Source of the DNA: Gemmatimonadota bacterium
Lineage (GTDB): Bacteria; Gemmatimonadota; Gemmatimonadetes; Gemmatimonadales; Gemmatimonadaceae
Length of the DNA stretch: 59,482 nucleotides
Reading direction: 5' to 3'
Assembly (NCBI GenBank): GCA_016182795.1
Contig: JACPFW010000042.1
Location: 1 to 59,482, forward strand
Position 1 is the first letter of the stretch. Every line of letters starts with the position of its first letter. The notes under the pieces are model-generated. The model had not been told where the DNA came from. It did no database searches and saw only the letters and a list, made by a program, of their open reading frames with translations. Positions 1 to 8,745 of the stretch are shown in pieces. Both the position numbers and the translations under genes were made by a program.

Positions 1-1627
1 CATAGCCGGTCAGCGTCACCGACACTGTGGAAGGACCCAGCGGCCACGTCACGTTGAGGAAATAGGACGCCGAAGACTGGCCGTTGGCGTCGGTGACCGT
101 GCGGCCGTCGCCGATGTCAGCCGCCCAATCCACAAGGGCCCCCGACACCGGGTTACCAGCCGCATCCTTGACGACCACGACGAGCGGGGCTGGGAAGTTG
201 GTGCCCAGCTTGACGGTCTGGTTGTCGCCAGAAACGATGGATATTGAGGCCGGGGTGCCAACCCGAACGCCGACCTGCACCGTGGTGCTGACGATCGTCT
301 GGCCGGCGACTACCACACCGATCGTCGCCGTCCCCGCCGCGGTCGCGCTGACCCTGGTCGTGATCGTGCCCGTGGCGTCGGTCACCCCCGAGGGGGGGCT
401 GAACGACAGCGAACTCGGCCCACTGAACGTGGCCGAGACGCCGGGCATGGGCGAGCCATTGGCGTCGCGGAGCACGGCGGTCACGACGGCCGCGTCGCCC
501 CCCACCAGAATGGCTGTGGGGAGGACCGAAATCGTCGAACGCGCCGCCGACGGGATCACTACCGTGGCCGTGGCGCTGATGACCAGCGCGGCGACTCCCG
601 CCGTGCTGGCGGTCAATTGCTGCGCTCCGGCCGTCGGTCCAAGGGTCCAGTTCACCGAGACCGTGCCGTCAGCCCCCGTGACGCGGGTGGACGCGCTCAC
701 CGAGCCGCCGCCCGACGTCACCGCAAAGGTCACCGTCACGCCAGACACCGGCGAGCCTCCCGCCGACGCGACCTTCACCGAGATGGGCTGCGGCAGGGTG
801 GAGCCGGCGGCTCCGGTCTGGCCGGCACCGCCCATGATGATCAGCTGGGCCGGTGACACGGCGTTGGTGACCAGCACGGAGTCGCGGAGCGGCATCTCAT
901 CGAACTCCACGTGCAGCCAAGTGGTCCCCGGCCGCTGGCCGCCGGTGACGACCCCGACGCGCTGATCATCGAATCGGGCAATGCTGTTGTCGTTGGTCCA
1001 CCAATGGAAGCGGAAGGTCGACGACGAGAGCGGGGTGCCGCTGGCATCGAGGAGGGTGGGCGTGACGCTCGCCGTCTTCCCCTCGCTCACAACCACGGAT
1101 CGCGGCGAGATGACCAGCTTGGTCGCCGTGCGTCCCGGGCCCACATACACCGGCGCGACCGTCGTGCTAACTGTCGCCTGGCCGCCCTGCGAGGTGGCAT
1201 CGCGCATGGTAAAGCCCACCGGCCCGACGGCGTAGAGCGTATCGCCCTGCGCGCTCATCCCGAACCCCTGCACCTCGAACTTGTCGTCCGCGCTGGTATA
1301 CGGGAACGTGAGCGTGAAGACGGTGCCGTCGTCCGTATCGGCGACGTCGAGATCCTGCGCCGTGAACACCCGAGTGGCCACCACGCGGCGCGTGGTACCG
1401 GTGACGAGATAGATGACGAAGCGCGCGGACTGCACGGCGTCGGCCACATCACCGCTCACCTGGCTTCGCGGGCGAAGCCCGCGTAGATCGATCGCGGCCT
1501 CGCCTGCGCCCCCGCGTCCGACCGGGGTGTCGCCGAGGCAGGCCACCGTGACGGACGCAACGGCGAGCACGGCGAGCGTGACCAGCCTATTCAACCACGG
1601 GATGGAACGTGAGCGCGGGGGCATCAT
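1..1627 (-). CDS. Ig-like-repeat lipoprotein, 3' end outside the window
   Basis: The minus strand stays open from an ATG ATG pair at 1622-1627 to the window edge, giving at least 542 residues with no stop. The N-terminus is basic, then hydrophobic, and ends at Cys30 (SVTVAC), so it looks like a lipoprotein signal with an imperfect lipobox. From about residue 280 the protein is a string of bacterial Ig-like modules of the Big_1/invasin type, recognisable from repeated phrases such as SPVSGVTVTFAVTSGGGSV, SPMPGVSATFSGPSS and NPVSGALVDWAADIGDG followed by V(T)DA(N/T)G. Such proteins are surface-exposed and often adhesive, but no ligand can be named. It diverges from the transhydrogenase operon. 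Either Met could be the start. Confidence 0.8.
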   Translation of the reverse strand, partial: MMPPRSRSIPWLNRLVTLAVLAVASVTVACLGDTPVGRGGAGEAAIDLRGLRPRSQVSGDVADAVQSARFVIYLVTGTTRRVVATRVFTAQDLDVADTDDGTVFTLTFPYTSADDKFEVQGFGMSAQGDTLYAVGPVGFTMRDATSQGGQATVSTTVAPVYVGPGRTATKLVISPRSVVVSEGKTASVTPTLLDASGTPLSSSTFRFHWWTNDNSIARFDDQRVGVVTGGQRPGTTWLHVEFDEMPLRDSVLVTNAVSPAQLIIMGGAGQTGAAGSTLPQPISVKVASAGGSPVSGVTVTFAVTSGGGSVSASTRVTGADGTVSVNWTLGPTAGAQQLTASTAGVAALVISATATVVIPSAARSTISVLPTAILVGGDAAVVTAVLRDANGSPMPGVSATFSGPSSLSFSPPSGVTDATGTITTRVSATAAGTATIGVVVAGQTIVSTTVQVGVRVGTPASISIVSGDNQTVKLGTNFPAPLVVVVKDAAGNPVSGALVDWAADIGDGRTVTDANGQSSASYFLNVTWPLGPSTVSVTLTGY

Positions 1628-1805
1628 CGCACCTTATAGGAAGGCAGTGCCAAGAACATCGCGCCCTCGCGGCAAACCGACAAGCACCACTCGACCGGCA
1701 CGGTGACAGGGAAGTCCTGACGGACCCCCACCCGTTCCCCGACTCACACGTAGCGGTGGTTTTCGGTTATTTTGCTGGGTCGTATTCACCCCCTCTCACA
1801 CACGC

Positions 1806-2912
1806 ATGCGAATCGCCATACCTAAAGAGCGCACGGCCTTGGAGCTTCGGGTCGCGCTCGTGCCGGAGAGTGTGTCCAAGCTGGTCAAGGCCGGCGCCGA
1901 GGTTGTCGTCGAGACCGGGGCCGGAGCGTCCGCCTCCTTTCTCGATGCGCAGTACACGTCGGCCGGCGCAACCGTCGCCGCCGACTACGCCTCGTGCGTG
2001 ACCGGCGCGCACCTGATCTGCAAGGTGCAGCCGCCAACCGCCGACGAGACGGCCGCCATCCCCGAGGGTGCGGCCGTCATTTGTTATCTGCAGCCGGCCG
2101 TCTATCCGGACGCCGTGCAGCGGCTCAACGGCCGCAAGGCGAGCGCCCTCGCCCTCGAACTGGTGCCGCGCATCACGCGCGCCCAGTCCATGGACGTGCT
2201 CTCGTCGCAGGCCACCATCAGCGGCTACCGCGCGATCCTGCTTGGCGCCGGCGCGCTGGGACGCCTGATGCCGATGCTTTCGACCGCCGCCGGCACCTTG
2301 GCGCCGGCCAAGGTCTTCGTGTTGGGCGCCGGCGTGGCCGGCCTCCAGGCGATCGCCACGGCGCGCCGCCTCGGCGCGATCGTCACCGGCTTCGACGTCC
2401 GCCCCGCCGCCCGCGAGCAGATTCTCTCGCTCGGCGCGCAGGTGCTGAAGATCGAAGGCGTGGCTGACGCGGAAGGCACGGGCGGCTATGCCCGCGAGCA
2501 GACCGAAGAGGAGAAGCAGAAGACGCAGGCGGCTATCAAGGCTCACCTCGCGCAGCAGGACCTCGTCGTCACGACGGCGGCCATTCCGGGGCGGAAGGCA
2601 CCGGTGCTGGTCACCGCCGAGGCACTGCAGGGAATGAAGCCGGGTGCGGTGATCGTGGACCTCGCCGCCGAGACAGGCGGCAACGTGGTGGGCACGAAGG
2701 CGGGCGAGACGGTGCACGTGAACGGGGTGACGATCCTCGGTCCGGTCAACGTGCCGAGCCAAGCCGCGTTCCACGCGTCGCAGATGCTCAGCCGCAACAT
2801 CCACACGCTGCTGCAGCACGTGATCACGAAGGAGAACACCCTGAAACTCGAAGCCAACGACGAAATCACCGGCGCGATGCTGGTGTGCCAGAACGGGACG
2901 GTGCGCGTATGA
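1806..2912 (+). CDS. pntAA: NAD(P) transhydrogenase subunit alpha part 1 (domain I)
   Basis: This 368-residue protein is the soluble NAD(H)-binding domain I of proton-translocating transhydrogenase, which moves hydride between NADH and NADP+ at the cost of the proton gradient. It opens with the family signature (MRIAIPKER, then RVALVPESV) and has a Rossmann region around residues 165-200 (VFVLGAGVAGLQAIATARRLG, cut short here). The alpha subunit is split into two genes, as in many three-subunit PNT enzymes. Its stop overlaps the pntAB start (ATGA at 2909-2912). No Shine-Dalgarno sequence precedes the ATG. Confidence 0.95.
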   Translation: MRIAIPKERTALELRVALVPESVSKLVKAGAEVVVETGAGASASFLDAQYTSAGATVAADYASCVTGAHLICKVQPPTADETAAIPEGAAVICYLQPAVYPDAVQRLNGRKASALALELVPRITRAQSMDVLSSQATISGYRAILLGAGALGRLMPMLSTAAGTLAPAKVFVLGAGVAGLQAIATARRLGAIVTGFDVRPAAREQILSLGAQVLKIEGVADAEGTGGYAREQTEEEKQKTQAAIKAHLAQQDLVVTTAAIPGRKAPVLVTAEALQGMKPGAVIVDLAAETGGNVVGTKAGETVHVNGVTILGPVNVPSQAAFHASQMLSRNIHTLLQHVITKENTLKLEANDEITGAMLVCQNGTVRV

Positions 2913-3217
2913 CGCTCATGATGCAGCTCTATGTCTTCATTCTGGCCGGCTTCGTCGGCTTCCTCGTCATCGGCAAGGTGCCGCCGCTGCTGCACACGCC
3001 GCTGATGTCGGCCACCAACGCGATCTCGGGCATCTCGCTCGTGGGCGCGATTGTCGCCGCCGGCGGCCAGTACGGCAAGCTGTCGACGATCCTCGGCTTC
3101 ATTGCCGTGGTCTGCGCCGCCACCAACGTTGTGGCCGGCTTCCTGATCACCGACCGCATGCTCGGCATGTTCAAGCATCCGGCGAAGAAGGAAGACAAGC
3201 AGGGAGGGAAGCACTAA
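2909..3217 (+). CDS. pntAB: NAD(P) transhydrogenase subunit alpha part 2 (membrane)
   Basis: This 102-residue membrane protein supplies the alpha-side helices of transhydrogenase domain II. It shows three hydrophobic segments (about residues 5-25, 35-55 and 60-82) and the family phrase HTPLMSATNAISGI. A start at 2885 is possible in frame, but the ATG at 2909 overlaps the upstream stop and begins directly at the first helix (MTLMMQLYVF), so I chose it. The stop TAA shares its last base with the ATG of pntB at 3217. Confidence 0.95.
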   Translation: MTLMMQLYVFILAGFVGFLVIGKVPPLLHTPLMSATNAISGISLVGAIVAAGGQYGKLSTILGFIAVVCAATNVVAGFLITDRMLGMFKHPAKKEDKQGGKH

Positions 3218-4674
3218 TGCTGCCTCTCTTCCAGGAAATCGCGCAGGACGTCGCGGCGACACCGGCGGCCAGTCCGGCGCGCGATGCGATCATCCAGGCG
3301 TCGTACCTCGCCGCCTCGGTGATGTTCATCCTCGGCCTCAAGTCGCTGACGCGCCCCGACAGCGCGCGCCGCGGCATGCAGCAGGCGGCCATCGGCATGC
3401 TGCTCGCCGTCATTGGCACGCTGCTGAACCAGCACATTCTCACCTACCAGTGGATCATCATCGGCCTCGTGGTCGGCGCCATTGCCGGCTACCCGATGGC
3501 GATGAAGGTCCCAATGACGGCGATGCCGCAGTTCATCGCCTTCTCGCACGCCTTCGGCGCGATTGCCGCGACGTTGGTGGGCGTGGTGGAGTACCGCGAA
3601 CTGCTCGCCGAAGGACACCTGACGCACGGCCTCGCCGGCGCGCTCGGCTTTGAAGTGCTGTTCGGCGCGCTGACGGTCACCGGCTCGTTCATGGCGTTCG
3701 GCAAGCTGCAGGAACTGATCACTGGGCGGCCGATCACGTTCAAGGGCCAGAACTTCGTCAACGTGGCGCTGATCGCCGTGGCGTTTGGCTCGTTCGCCTA
3801 CCTGATCTACCAGCCGACGGCGATGTGGGCGTTCTACACGGTCACCGGCCTGGCGTTCTTCCTTGGCATCTCGATGGTGCTGCCGATCGGCGGCGGTGAC
3901 ATGCCGGTGGTGGTGTCGCTGCTGAACTCGTACGCCGGCCTCGCGGCCGCGGCGACGGGCTTCGCGATTGGCAACAACGTGCTGATCATCGCCGGCGCGC
4001 TGGAAGGCGCGGGCGGCTTCATTCTGTCGGTCATGATGTCGAAGGCTATGAACCGCTCGTTCGGCAACGTGATCTTCGGCGCGTTCGGCGCGCCGCCGAC
4101 GGCGAGCGCCAAGAAGGGCGAGCAGAGGGAGCCGAAGACGATCTCGGCCGAAGACGCGGCCACGCAGCTGGCGTACGCCGGCTCGGTGGTCATCATCCCG
4201 GGCTACGGCATGGCCGTGGCGCAGGCGCAGCACGTCTGCCGCGAGCTGCACGAGCTCGTCGAGGCGCAGGGCGGGTCGGTGAAGTACGCCATTCACCCGG
4301 TGGCCGGCCGCATGCCGGGGCACCTGAACGTGATCATGGCCGAGGCGGGCATCGACTACGGCGCGCTGCTGACGGACGTGGACGATGCCAACCGCGTGTT
4401 GAGCAGCGCCGACATCGCGATCGTGATCGGCGGCAACGACATCGTGAACCCCGACGCCGATGATGATCCGGCCAGCCCGCTGTACGGGATGCCGATCTTC
4501 CGTCCGTGGACGTCGAAGGTCACGTACGTGATCAAGCGCGGCAAGGGCGTGGGCTTCTCGGGGGTGGAGAACCCGCTCTTCACGCAGGACACGACGCGCA
4601 TGATCTACGGCGACGCGAAGGGTGTGCTCGGCAACCTGGTGAAGGAGATCAAGGGGCTCAACGAAGGGCACTGA
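3217..4674 (+). CDS. pntB: NAD(P) transhydrogenase subunit beta
   Basis: This 485-residue integral membrane subunit carries the rest of domain II (about residues 1-290, many hydrophobic helices) and the NADP(H)-binding domain III (about 310-485). Domain III has GYGMAVAQAQH, HPVAGRMPGHLNV and GGNDIVNPDA, all classic PntB motifs. It completes the pntAA-pntAB-pntB operon, so the window encodes a whole proton-coupled transhydrogenase. A word repeat follows its stop directly, then a strong terminator. Confidence 0.97.
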   Translation: MLPLFQEIAQDVAATPAASPARDAIIQASYLAASVMFILGLKSLTRPDSARRGMQQAAIGMLLAVIGTLLNQHILTYQWIIIGLVVGAIAGYPMAMKVPMTAMPQFIAFSHAFGAIAATLVGVVEYRELLAEGHLTHGLAGALGFEVLFGALTVTGSFMAFGKLQELITGRPITFKGQNFVNVALIAVAFGSFAYLIYQPTAMWAFYTVTGLAFFLGISMVLPIGGGDMPVVVSLLNSYAGLAAAATGFAIGNNVLIIAGALEGAGGFILSVMMSKAMNRSFGNVIFGAFGAPPTASAKKGEQREPKTISAEDAATQLAYAGSVVIIPGYGMAVAQAQHVCRELHELVEAQGGSVKYAIHPVAGRMPGHLNVIMAEAGIDYGALLTDVDDANRVLSSADIAIVIGGNDIVNPDADDDPASPLYGMPIFRPWTSKVTYVIKRGKGVGFSGVENPLFTQDTTRMIYGDAKGVLGNLVKEIKGLNEGH

Positions 4675-4737
4675 GATTGAGGATTTGGACTTAGGATTGC
4701 GATTATCGATAGCGATTCAGGATTGCGATTGGCGATG
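4675..4737. repeat. Family A word repeat in the pntB 3' untranslated region
   Basis: This stretch starts on the base after the pntB stop and consists of degenerate copies of GGATTGCGATT and GGATTTGGACTT. Bases 4675-4704 match the reverse complement of the purH leader (59103-59132) at 28 of 30 positions and the corresponding oligopeptidase leader bases (8566-8595) at 27 of 30. It sits between the stop codon and the terminator, so it should be part of the pnt mRNA. Confidence 0.8.
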
Positions 4738-4738
4738 G

Positions 4739-4765
4739 GCCCGGAGCTTGTGCTCCGGGCTTTTT
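4739..4765 (+). terminator. Rho-independent terminator after pntB
   Basis: A perfect 9-bp stem, GCCCGGAGC (4739-4747) with GCTCCGGGC (4752-4760), closes a TTGT loop and is followed by five T residues (4761-4765). It ends the transhydrogenase operon. Confidence 0.92.
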
Positions 4766-4853
4766 CGTTGAGGTGGGTTCTGATGACCGCGCGTCTCTAT
4801 CCAGTGTCGGCGGTGCTTGGTAGTTTCCGCCAACTTCCTATCGTGAGCTGCTG

Positions 4854-6488
4854 ATGACTTCCCCGCTCTCTCGTCGTGAGTTCGTTGCGCTGTCGGCCGT
4901 TGGAGTGACCACGGCGGCTGGTGGTGGTACCGCGGAGGGAGCTCCGGTGGCGGCACCAGCAACGGCCCCCGCAGCGCCGGCACCGCGCGAGGACGCGCTG
5001 TTCGAGAAGACGGTCGCCGAGCTGTCGGTGATGATGGCGCGCGGCGAGTTGACGTCGCGGGCGCTGACGGAGCGGTATCTCCAGCGCATTGCCGCGATGG
5101 ACAAGAAAGGGCCGGCGATCAACGCGGTCATCGAGCTGAACCCGGACGCGGCGATGATTGCCGACGTGATGGACCGCGAGCGCAAGGGCGGCAAGGTGCG
5201 CGGCCCGCTGCACGGCATTCCGGTGCTGATCAAGGACAACATCGACAGCGCCGATCAAATGCGCACTACTGCGGGTTCGCTGGCGCTGGCCGACAGCCGC
5301 CCGATGCAGGATGCGTTCATTGTGCAGCGCCTGCGCGAGGCGGGGGCCGTGCTGCTGGGCAAGACCAACCTGAGCGAGTGGGCCAACTATCGCTCGACGC
5401 GCTCGACGAGCGGCTGGACGGGGCGCGGCGGGCTGACGCGCAATCCGTACGTGCTCGACCGCAACACGAGCGGCTCGAGTTCGGGAACGGGGGCCGGCAT
5501 TGCCGCGGATTTCGCCACCATCGGCATTGGCACGGAGACCGACGGCTCCATCATCTCGCCGTCGGGGATCTGCGGGCTTGTGGGGATCAAGCCGACGGTC
5601 GGGCTATGGGGACGGTCGGGGATCATTCCGATCGCCGCGTCGCAGGACACCGCGGGGCCGATGTGCCGCACGGTGGCCGACGCGGCCACGCTGCTTGGCG
5701 CGCTCAAGGGCGCGGACCCGCGCGACGCGGCCACGAAGTCGAGCACTGACAAGGCGCAGGCCGACTACCGCGCGTTCCTGCGCCCCGACGGCCTGCGCGG
5801 CGCGCGCATTGGCGTGGCACGGGCCCAGGCGGGGTTCAACCCCGACGTAGATCGCGCACTCGACGAGGCGGTGGCCGCGATGCGTCACGCAGGCGCGGTG
5901 GTTGTGGACCCCACCTCGCTGCCGACGCCGCCGCAATTGGGGCCCGCCGAGACGATCGTGCTCGACTACGAATTCAAGACTGGGCTCAACGCCTATCTCG
6001 CGTCGCGCGGTGCGAGCGTGGCCGTGAAGTCCCTCGCGGAGCTAATTGCGTGGAATGAGCGCGAGGCGGCGCGCGAGATGCCGTGGTTCGGGCAGGAGAT
6101 CTTCATTCGGTCACAAAAGAGCGGCCCGCTCACCGACAAGAAGTACCTCGATGCGCGCGCGACCTGCCTGCGCCTCACGCGCACGCTGGGCGTCGATGCG
6201 GTGATGGCCAAGCATCGGTTGGACGCGATCATCCTGCCGTCTAACCAACCGGCGTGGACCACCGACCTGCTGAACGGCGACCACTTCACCGGCGGCGACA
6301 CGTCGTACGCCGCGGTGGCCGGCTACCCGAGCATCACGGTGCCGATGGGGCTCGTGCACGGGCTGCCGGTGGGGCTGAGCTTCATCGGCAGGGCGTGGAG
6401 CGAGGGGACGCTGATCAAGCTGGCGTATGCATTTGAGCAGGAGACGAAGGCACGGAAGGCGCCGACGTTTCTGAAGACGCTGGGGTAG
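4854..6488 (+). CDS. Tat-exported amidase of the amidase-signature family
   Basis: This 544-residue protein starts with a twin-arginine signal (SRREFVALSAVGV, residues 6-18) and an Ala/Pro-rich linker, then a full amidase-signature domain. The Ser-cisSer-Lys triad can be placed: Lys127 in VLIKDN, the cis-Ser in SGSSSGTG (about 207-210) and nucleophile Ser232 in TDGSIISPSG. It resembles GatA, but the export signal and absence of gatB/gatC argue against a tRNA amidotransferase role. Likely activity is hydrolysis of an amide outside the cytoplasm; the substrate is unknown. It stands alone between the pnt terminator and a convergent peptidase gene. Confidence 0.9.
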   Translation: MTSPLSRREFVALSAVGVTTAAGGGTAEGAPVAAPATAPAAPAPREDALFEKTVAELSVMMARGELTSRALTERYLQRIAAMDKKGPAINAVIELNPDAAMIADVMDRERKGGKVRGPLHGIPVLIKDNIDSADQMRTTAGSLALADSRPMQDAFIVQRLREAGAVLLGKTNLSEWANYRSTRSTSGWTGRGGLTRNPYVLDRNTSGSSSGTGAGIAADFATIGIGTETDGSIISPSGICGLVGIKPTVGLWGRSGIIPIAASQDTAGPMCRTVADAATLLGALKGADPRDAATKSSTDKAQADYRAFLRPDGLRGARIGVARAQAGFNPDVDRALDEAVAAMRHAGAVVVDPTSLPTPPQLGPAETIVLDYEFKTGLNAYLASRGASVAVKSLAELIAWNEREAAREMPWFGQEIFIRSQKSGPLTDKKYLDARATCLRLTRTLGVDAVMAKHRLDAIILPSNQPAWTTDLLNGDHFTGGDTSYAAVAGYPSITVPMGLVHGLPVGLSFIGRAWSEGTLIKLAYAFEQETKARKAPTFLKTLG

Positions 6489-6494
6489 CGGATC

Positions 6495-6516
6495 GCCCCG
6501 CGCGCGGGCGCGGGGC
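6495..6516. terminator. GC hairpin between convergent genes
   Basis: A 9-bp stem (GCCCCGCGC with GCGCGGGGC) closes a 4-nt loop in the 39-bp gap between the amidase stop and the oligopeptidase stop. It is symmetric and could end transcripts from both sides, but it lacks a clear T-run. Confidence 0.5.
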
Positions 6517-6527
6517 AAGTGACGCGA

Positions 6528-8558
6528 TTATTGGCCAAGGATGAACGCGTAGCGCAGCGCCGTCTCGCGCAGGCGCTCGTAGCGTCCGCTCGCCCCGCCG
6601 TGTCCGGCCCCCATGTTCATCTTCAGCAGAATGGGGGCACTGCCGGTGTTGAGCGTGCGCAGCTTGGCCACCCACTTGGCGGGCTCCCAGTACGCAACGC
6701 GCGAGTCGTTGACGCCGCTGGTCACGAGCAGGCGCGGGTACGCCTGCGCGGCGACGTTGTCGTACGGCGAGTACGCGCGAATGCACGCGTACGCCTCCGG
6801 CTCATTGGGGTTCCCCCACTGCAGCCACTCCTGCGCCGTGAGCGGAATCGACGCGTCGAGCATGGTGTTGACGACGTCCACGAACGGCACGTCGGCAACG
6901 ATGGTGCGGAACAACTCGGGGCGCTGATTGGCGATCACGCCCATCAGCAGGCCGCCGGCGCTGCCGCCGTTGGCGGCGAGGCGTTCGGGCGCCGTGTAGC
7001 GCTCCCGCACGAGATGGTCGGCGACATCGATGAAATCGGTGAAGGTGTTCATCTTCTTCATCATCTTGCCGTCATCGTACCAGGCGCGGCCCATCTCCTG
7101 CCCGCCGCGCACGTGGGCGATGGCGAAGACGAAACCGCGATCGAGCAGCGAGACGCGCTGCGAGCTGAAAGTCGGCTCCATGGTGTACCCGTACGAGCCG
7201 TACGCGTATAACAACAGCGGCCGCGAGCCGTCGCGCACGAACGGCGTGCGATACACCAGCGAAATGGGGACCATGGTGCCGTCGCGCGCCGTCGCCTCGA
7301 GCCGTTCGACGGCGTAGTGTGACTCGTCGAAGCCGCCGAGCACTGGCTCCTTCTTCAACTCGGCGCGCTGACGCGAGCCGAGGTCGTAATCGTACACGGT
7401 GTCGGGAGTGGCGAGCGACGAGTAGGTGAACCGTAGCAGCGTTTGCTCGAACTCGGGGTTCGATCCCACGTGCACGCCGTACGCGGCCTGCGCGAACTCC
7501 ACATAGTGCGTCTCGCCGCTGGCGAGGTCGGTCACGCGCAGCGTGCGGAGGCCGCGCTGGCGCTCCTGAACCACCACAAAGCGCTGGAAGACGAGCACCC
7601 CCTCCACAAACACCTCGCGGCGATGCGGAAGCCATTCCTCCCACGCCCCCGGATTGCCCGCCGGAGAGCGCATCACCTTGAAGTTGGGCGCGTTCTCGTT
7701 GGTGCAGACGTACAGCCAGTCGCCACCCGGCTCCACATCGTATTCGACGTTGGTCCGCCGTTCGCGCACCAGCGTTGGCTCCGCCTGAGGCCGGGCGGCA
7801 TCCACGAGCCGCACCTCGGTGTCGGTAAACGACGACGAGGTGATGACCACCCACGCGCCCGAGCGTGCGCGATGCACGCCGACGTTATTCAGCACGCCGG
7901 GATCGTGGAATACCTCGACGTCGGAGCCCGACGCGCCGAGTTCATGACACCAGACGCGATCGGAGCGCTTGGCGTCGTCGGTGGTCGTGTAAAAGAGCGT
8001 GCGATTGTCCGACGCCCAGGCGAGCCCGAAGCCGAGCTTCTCCACGCGATCACTGAGCCACTCACCCGATTCGAGATCGCGCACGCGCAGCGTGAAGTCT
8101 TCGTAGCCCGAGACGTCCTCGAGGATCGCGAGCAGGCGATGATCGGGGCTGACCTCGAGAGCGCCGAGTTGGTAGAACTCTTTTCCTTCCGCCTCGGCGT
8201 TCTGGTCGAGAATCACTTCTTCGACTGCCCCTGCCCCTTCCCCCATTCTGCAGTACATGGGGTACGCCTTGCCCGTCTCGGTCCGCGAGTAGTAGAGCCA
8301 CGCGCCGCGCCGTACGGGGACGGTACGGTCGTCCTCCTGAATGCGCGCGAGCATCTCGGCGTACAGCGCCTCCTGCAGCGGCTTGGTGTGCGCCAGCATC
8401 GCTTCGGTGTACGCGTTCTCCGCCTCGAGATAGGCGGTGACGTCGGAATTCTCCCGATCACGCAGCCACGCATAGTCGTCGACGCGGCGCTCGCCGTGGA
8501 GATCCGTGATGTGCGGATGGCGGGGGGCGATGGGAGGCGTTGGAGTGGGTGCTGACAT
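6528..8558 (-). CDS. Oligopeptidase B, prolyl oligopeptidase family S9A
   Basis: This 676-residue cytoplasmic serine peptidase has the family layout: an N-terminal cap (PPIAPRHPHITDLHGERRVDDYAWLRD, cut short here), a seven-bladed propeller to about residue 415, and a C-terminal alpha/beta hydrolase. The triad is visible as Ser533 (GGSAGGLL), Asp618 (GVNDSRV) and His653 (GAGHGGASGR). Oligopeptidase B cleaves short peptides after basic residues; Lys/Arg preference is inferred from the family. There is no signal peptide. Its ATG is preceded by a family A repeat instead of a Shine-Dalgarno sequence. Confidence 0.93.
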   Translation of the reverse strand: MSAPTPTPPIAPRHPHITDLHGERRVDDYAWLRDRENSDVTAYLEAENAYTEAMLAHTKPLQEALYAEMLARIQEDDRTVPVRRGAWLYYSRTETGKAYPMYCRMGEGAGAVEEVILDQNAEAEGKEFYQLGALEVSPDHRLLAILEDVSGYEDFTLRVRDLESGEWLSDRVEKLGFGLAWASDNRTLFYTTTDDAKRSDRVWCHELGASGSDVEVFHDPGVLNNVGVHRARSGAWVVITSSSFTDTEVRLVDAARPQAEPTLVRERRTNVEYDVEPGGDWLYVCTNENAPNFKVMRSPAGNPGAWEEWLPHRREVFVEGVLVFQRFVVVQERQRGLRTLRVTDLASGETHYVEFAQAAYGVHVGSNPEFEQTLLRFTYSSLATPDTVYDYDLGSRQRAELKKEPVLGGFDESHYAVERLEATARDGTMVPISLVYRTPFVRDGSRPLLLYAYGSYGYTMEPTFSSQRVSLLDRGFVFAIAHVRGGQEMGRAWYDDGKMMKKMNTFTDFIDVADHLVRERYTAPERLAANGGSAGGLLMGVIANQRPELFRTIVADVPFVDVVNTMLDASIPLTAQEWLQWGNPNEPEAYACIRAYSPYDNVAAQAYPRLLVTSGVNDSRVAYWEPAKWVAKLRTLNTGSAPILLKMNMGAGHGGASGRYERLRETALRYAFILGQ

Positions 8559-8709
8559 CGCTGGAGATTCAGGATTGGGACTCAGGATTGCGATTCAGGA
8601 TCGTGATTGAGGATTGCGATTGGCGATGGAATCTAGTGGGGGCACGCAATCCTGATCGCCGTCCTCAATCGAGCTCCTCAATCGTAATCCTAGGTCCAAG
8701 TCCTCAATC
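8559..8709. repeat. Family A repeats in a divergent intergenic region
   Basis: The spacer between the divergent oligopeptidase and DUF4442 genes is almost wholly word repeat. The left half (8566-8630) reads GGATTGCGATT on the plus strand and the right half (about 8646-8709) reads AATCGTAATCC, so the unit faces each gene in the same sense. The copy before the oligopeptidase ATG matches the purH leader in 33 of 34 bases. The two halves could also fold into a long imperfect hairpin. Confidence 0.8.
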
Positions 8710-8745
8710 GTGGTTCTCAGCCTCCGCGTGCGTTACCTTAGCCCG

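Noticed and set aside
84..965. Long plus-strand frame opposite the Ig lipoprotein
   Set aside because: The minus strand encodes a coherent signal peptide and Ig repeats; the plus frame is low-complexity antisense reading typical of GC-rich DNA.
4854..6488. GatA subunit of the tRNA-dependent amidotransferase
   Set aside because: A Tat signal peptide and absence of gatB and gatC nearby point to an exported amidase instead.
8710..8745. Upstream GTG start of the DUF4442 gene
   Set aside because: The extra 12 residues begin at the edge of the repeat and precede the fold; the ATG at 8746 is simpler, though not proven.
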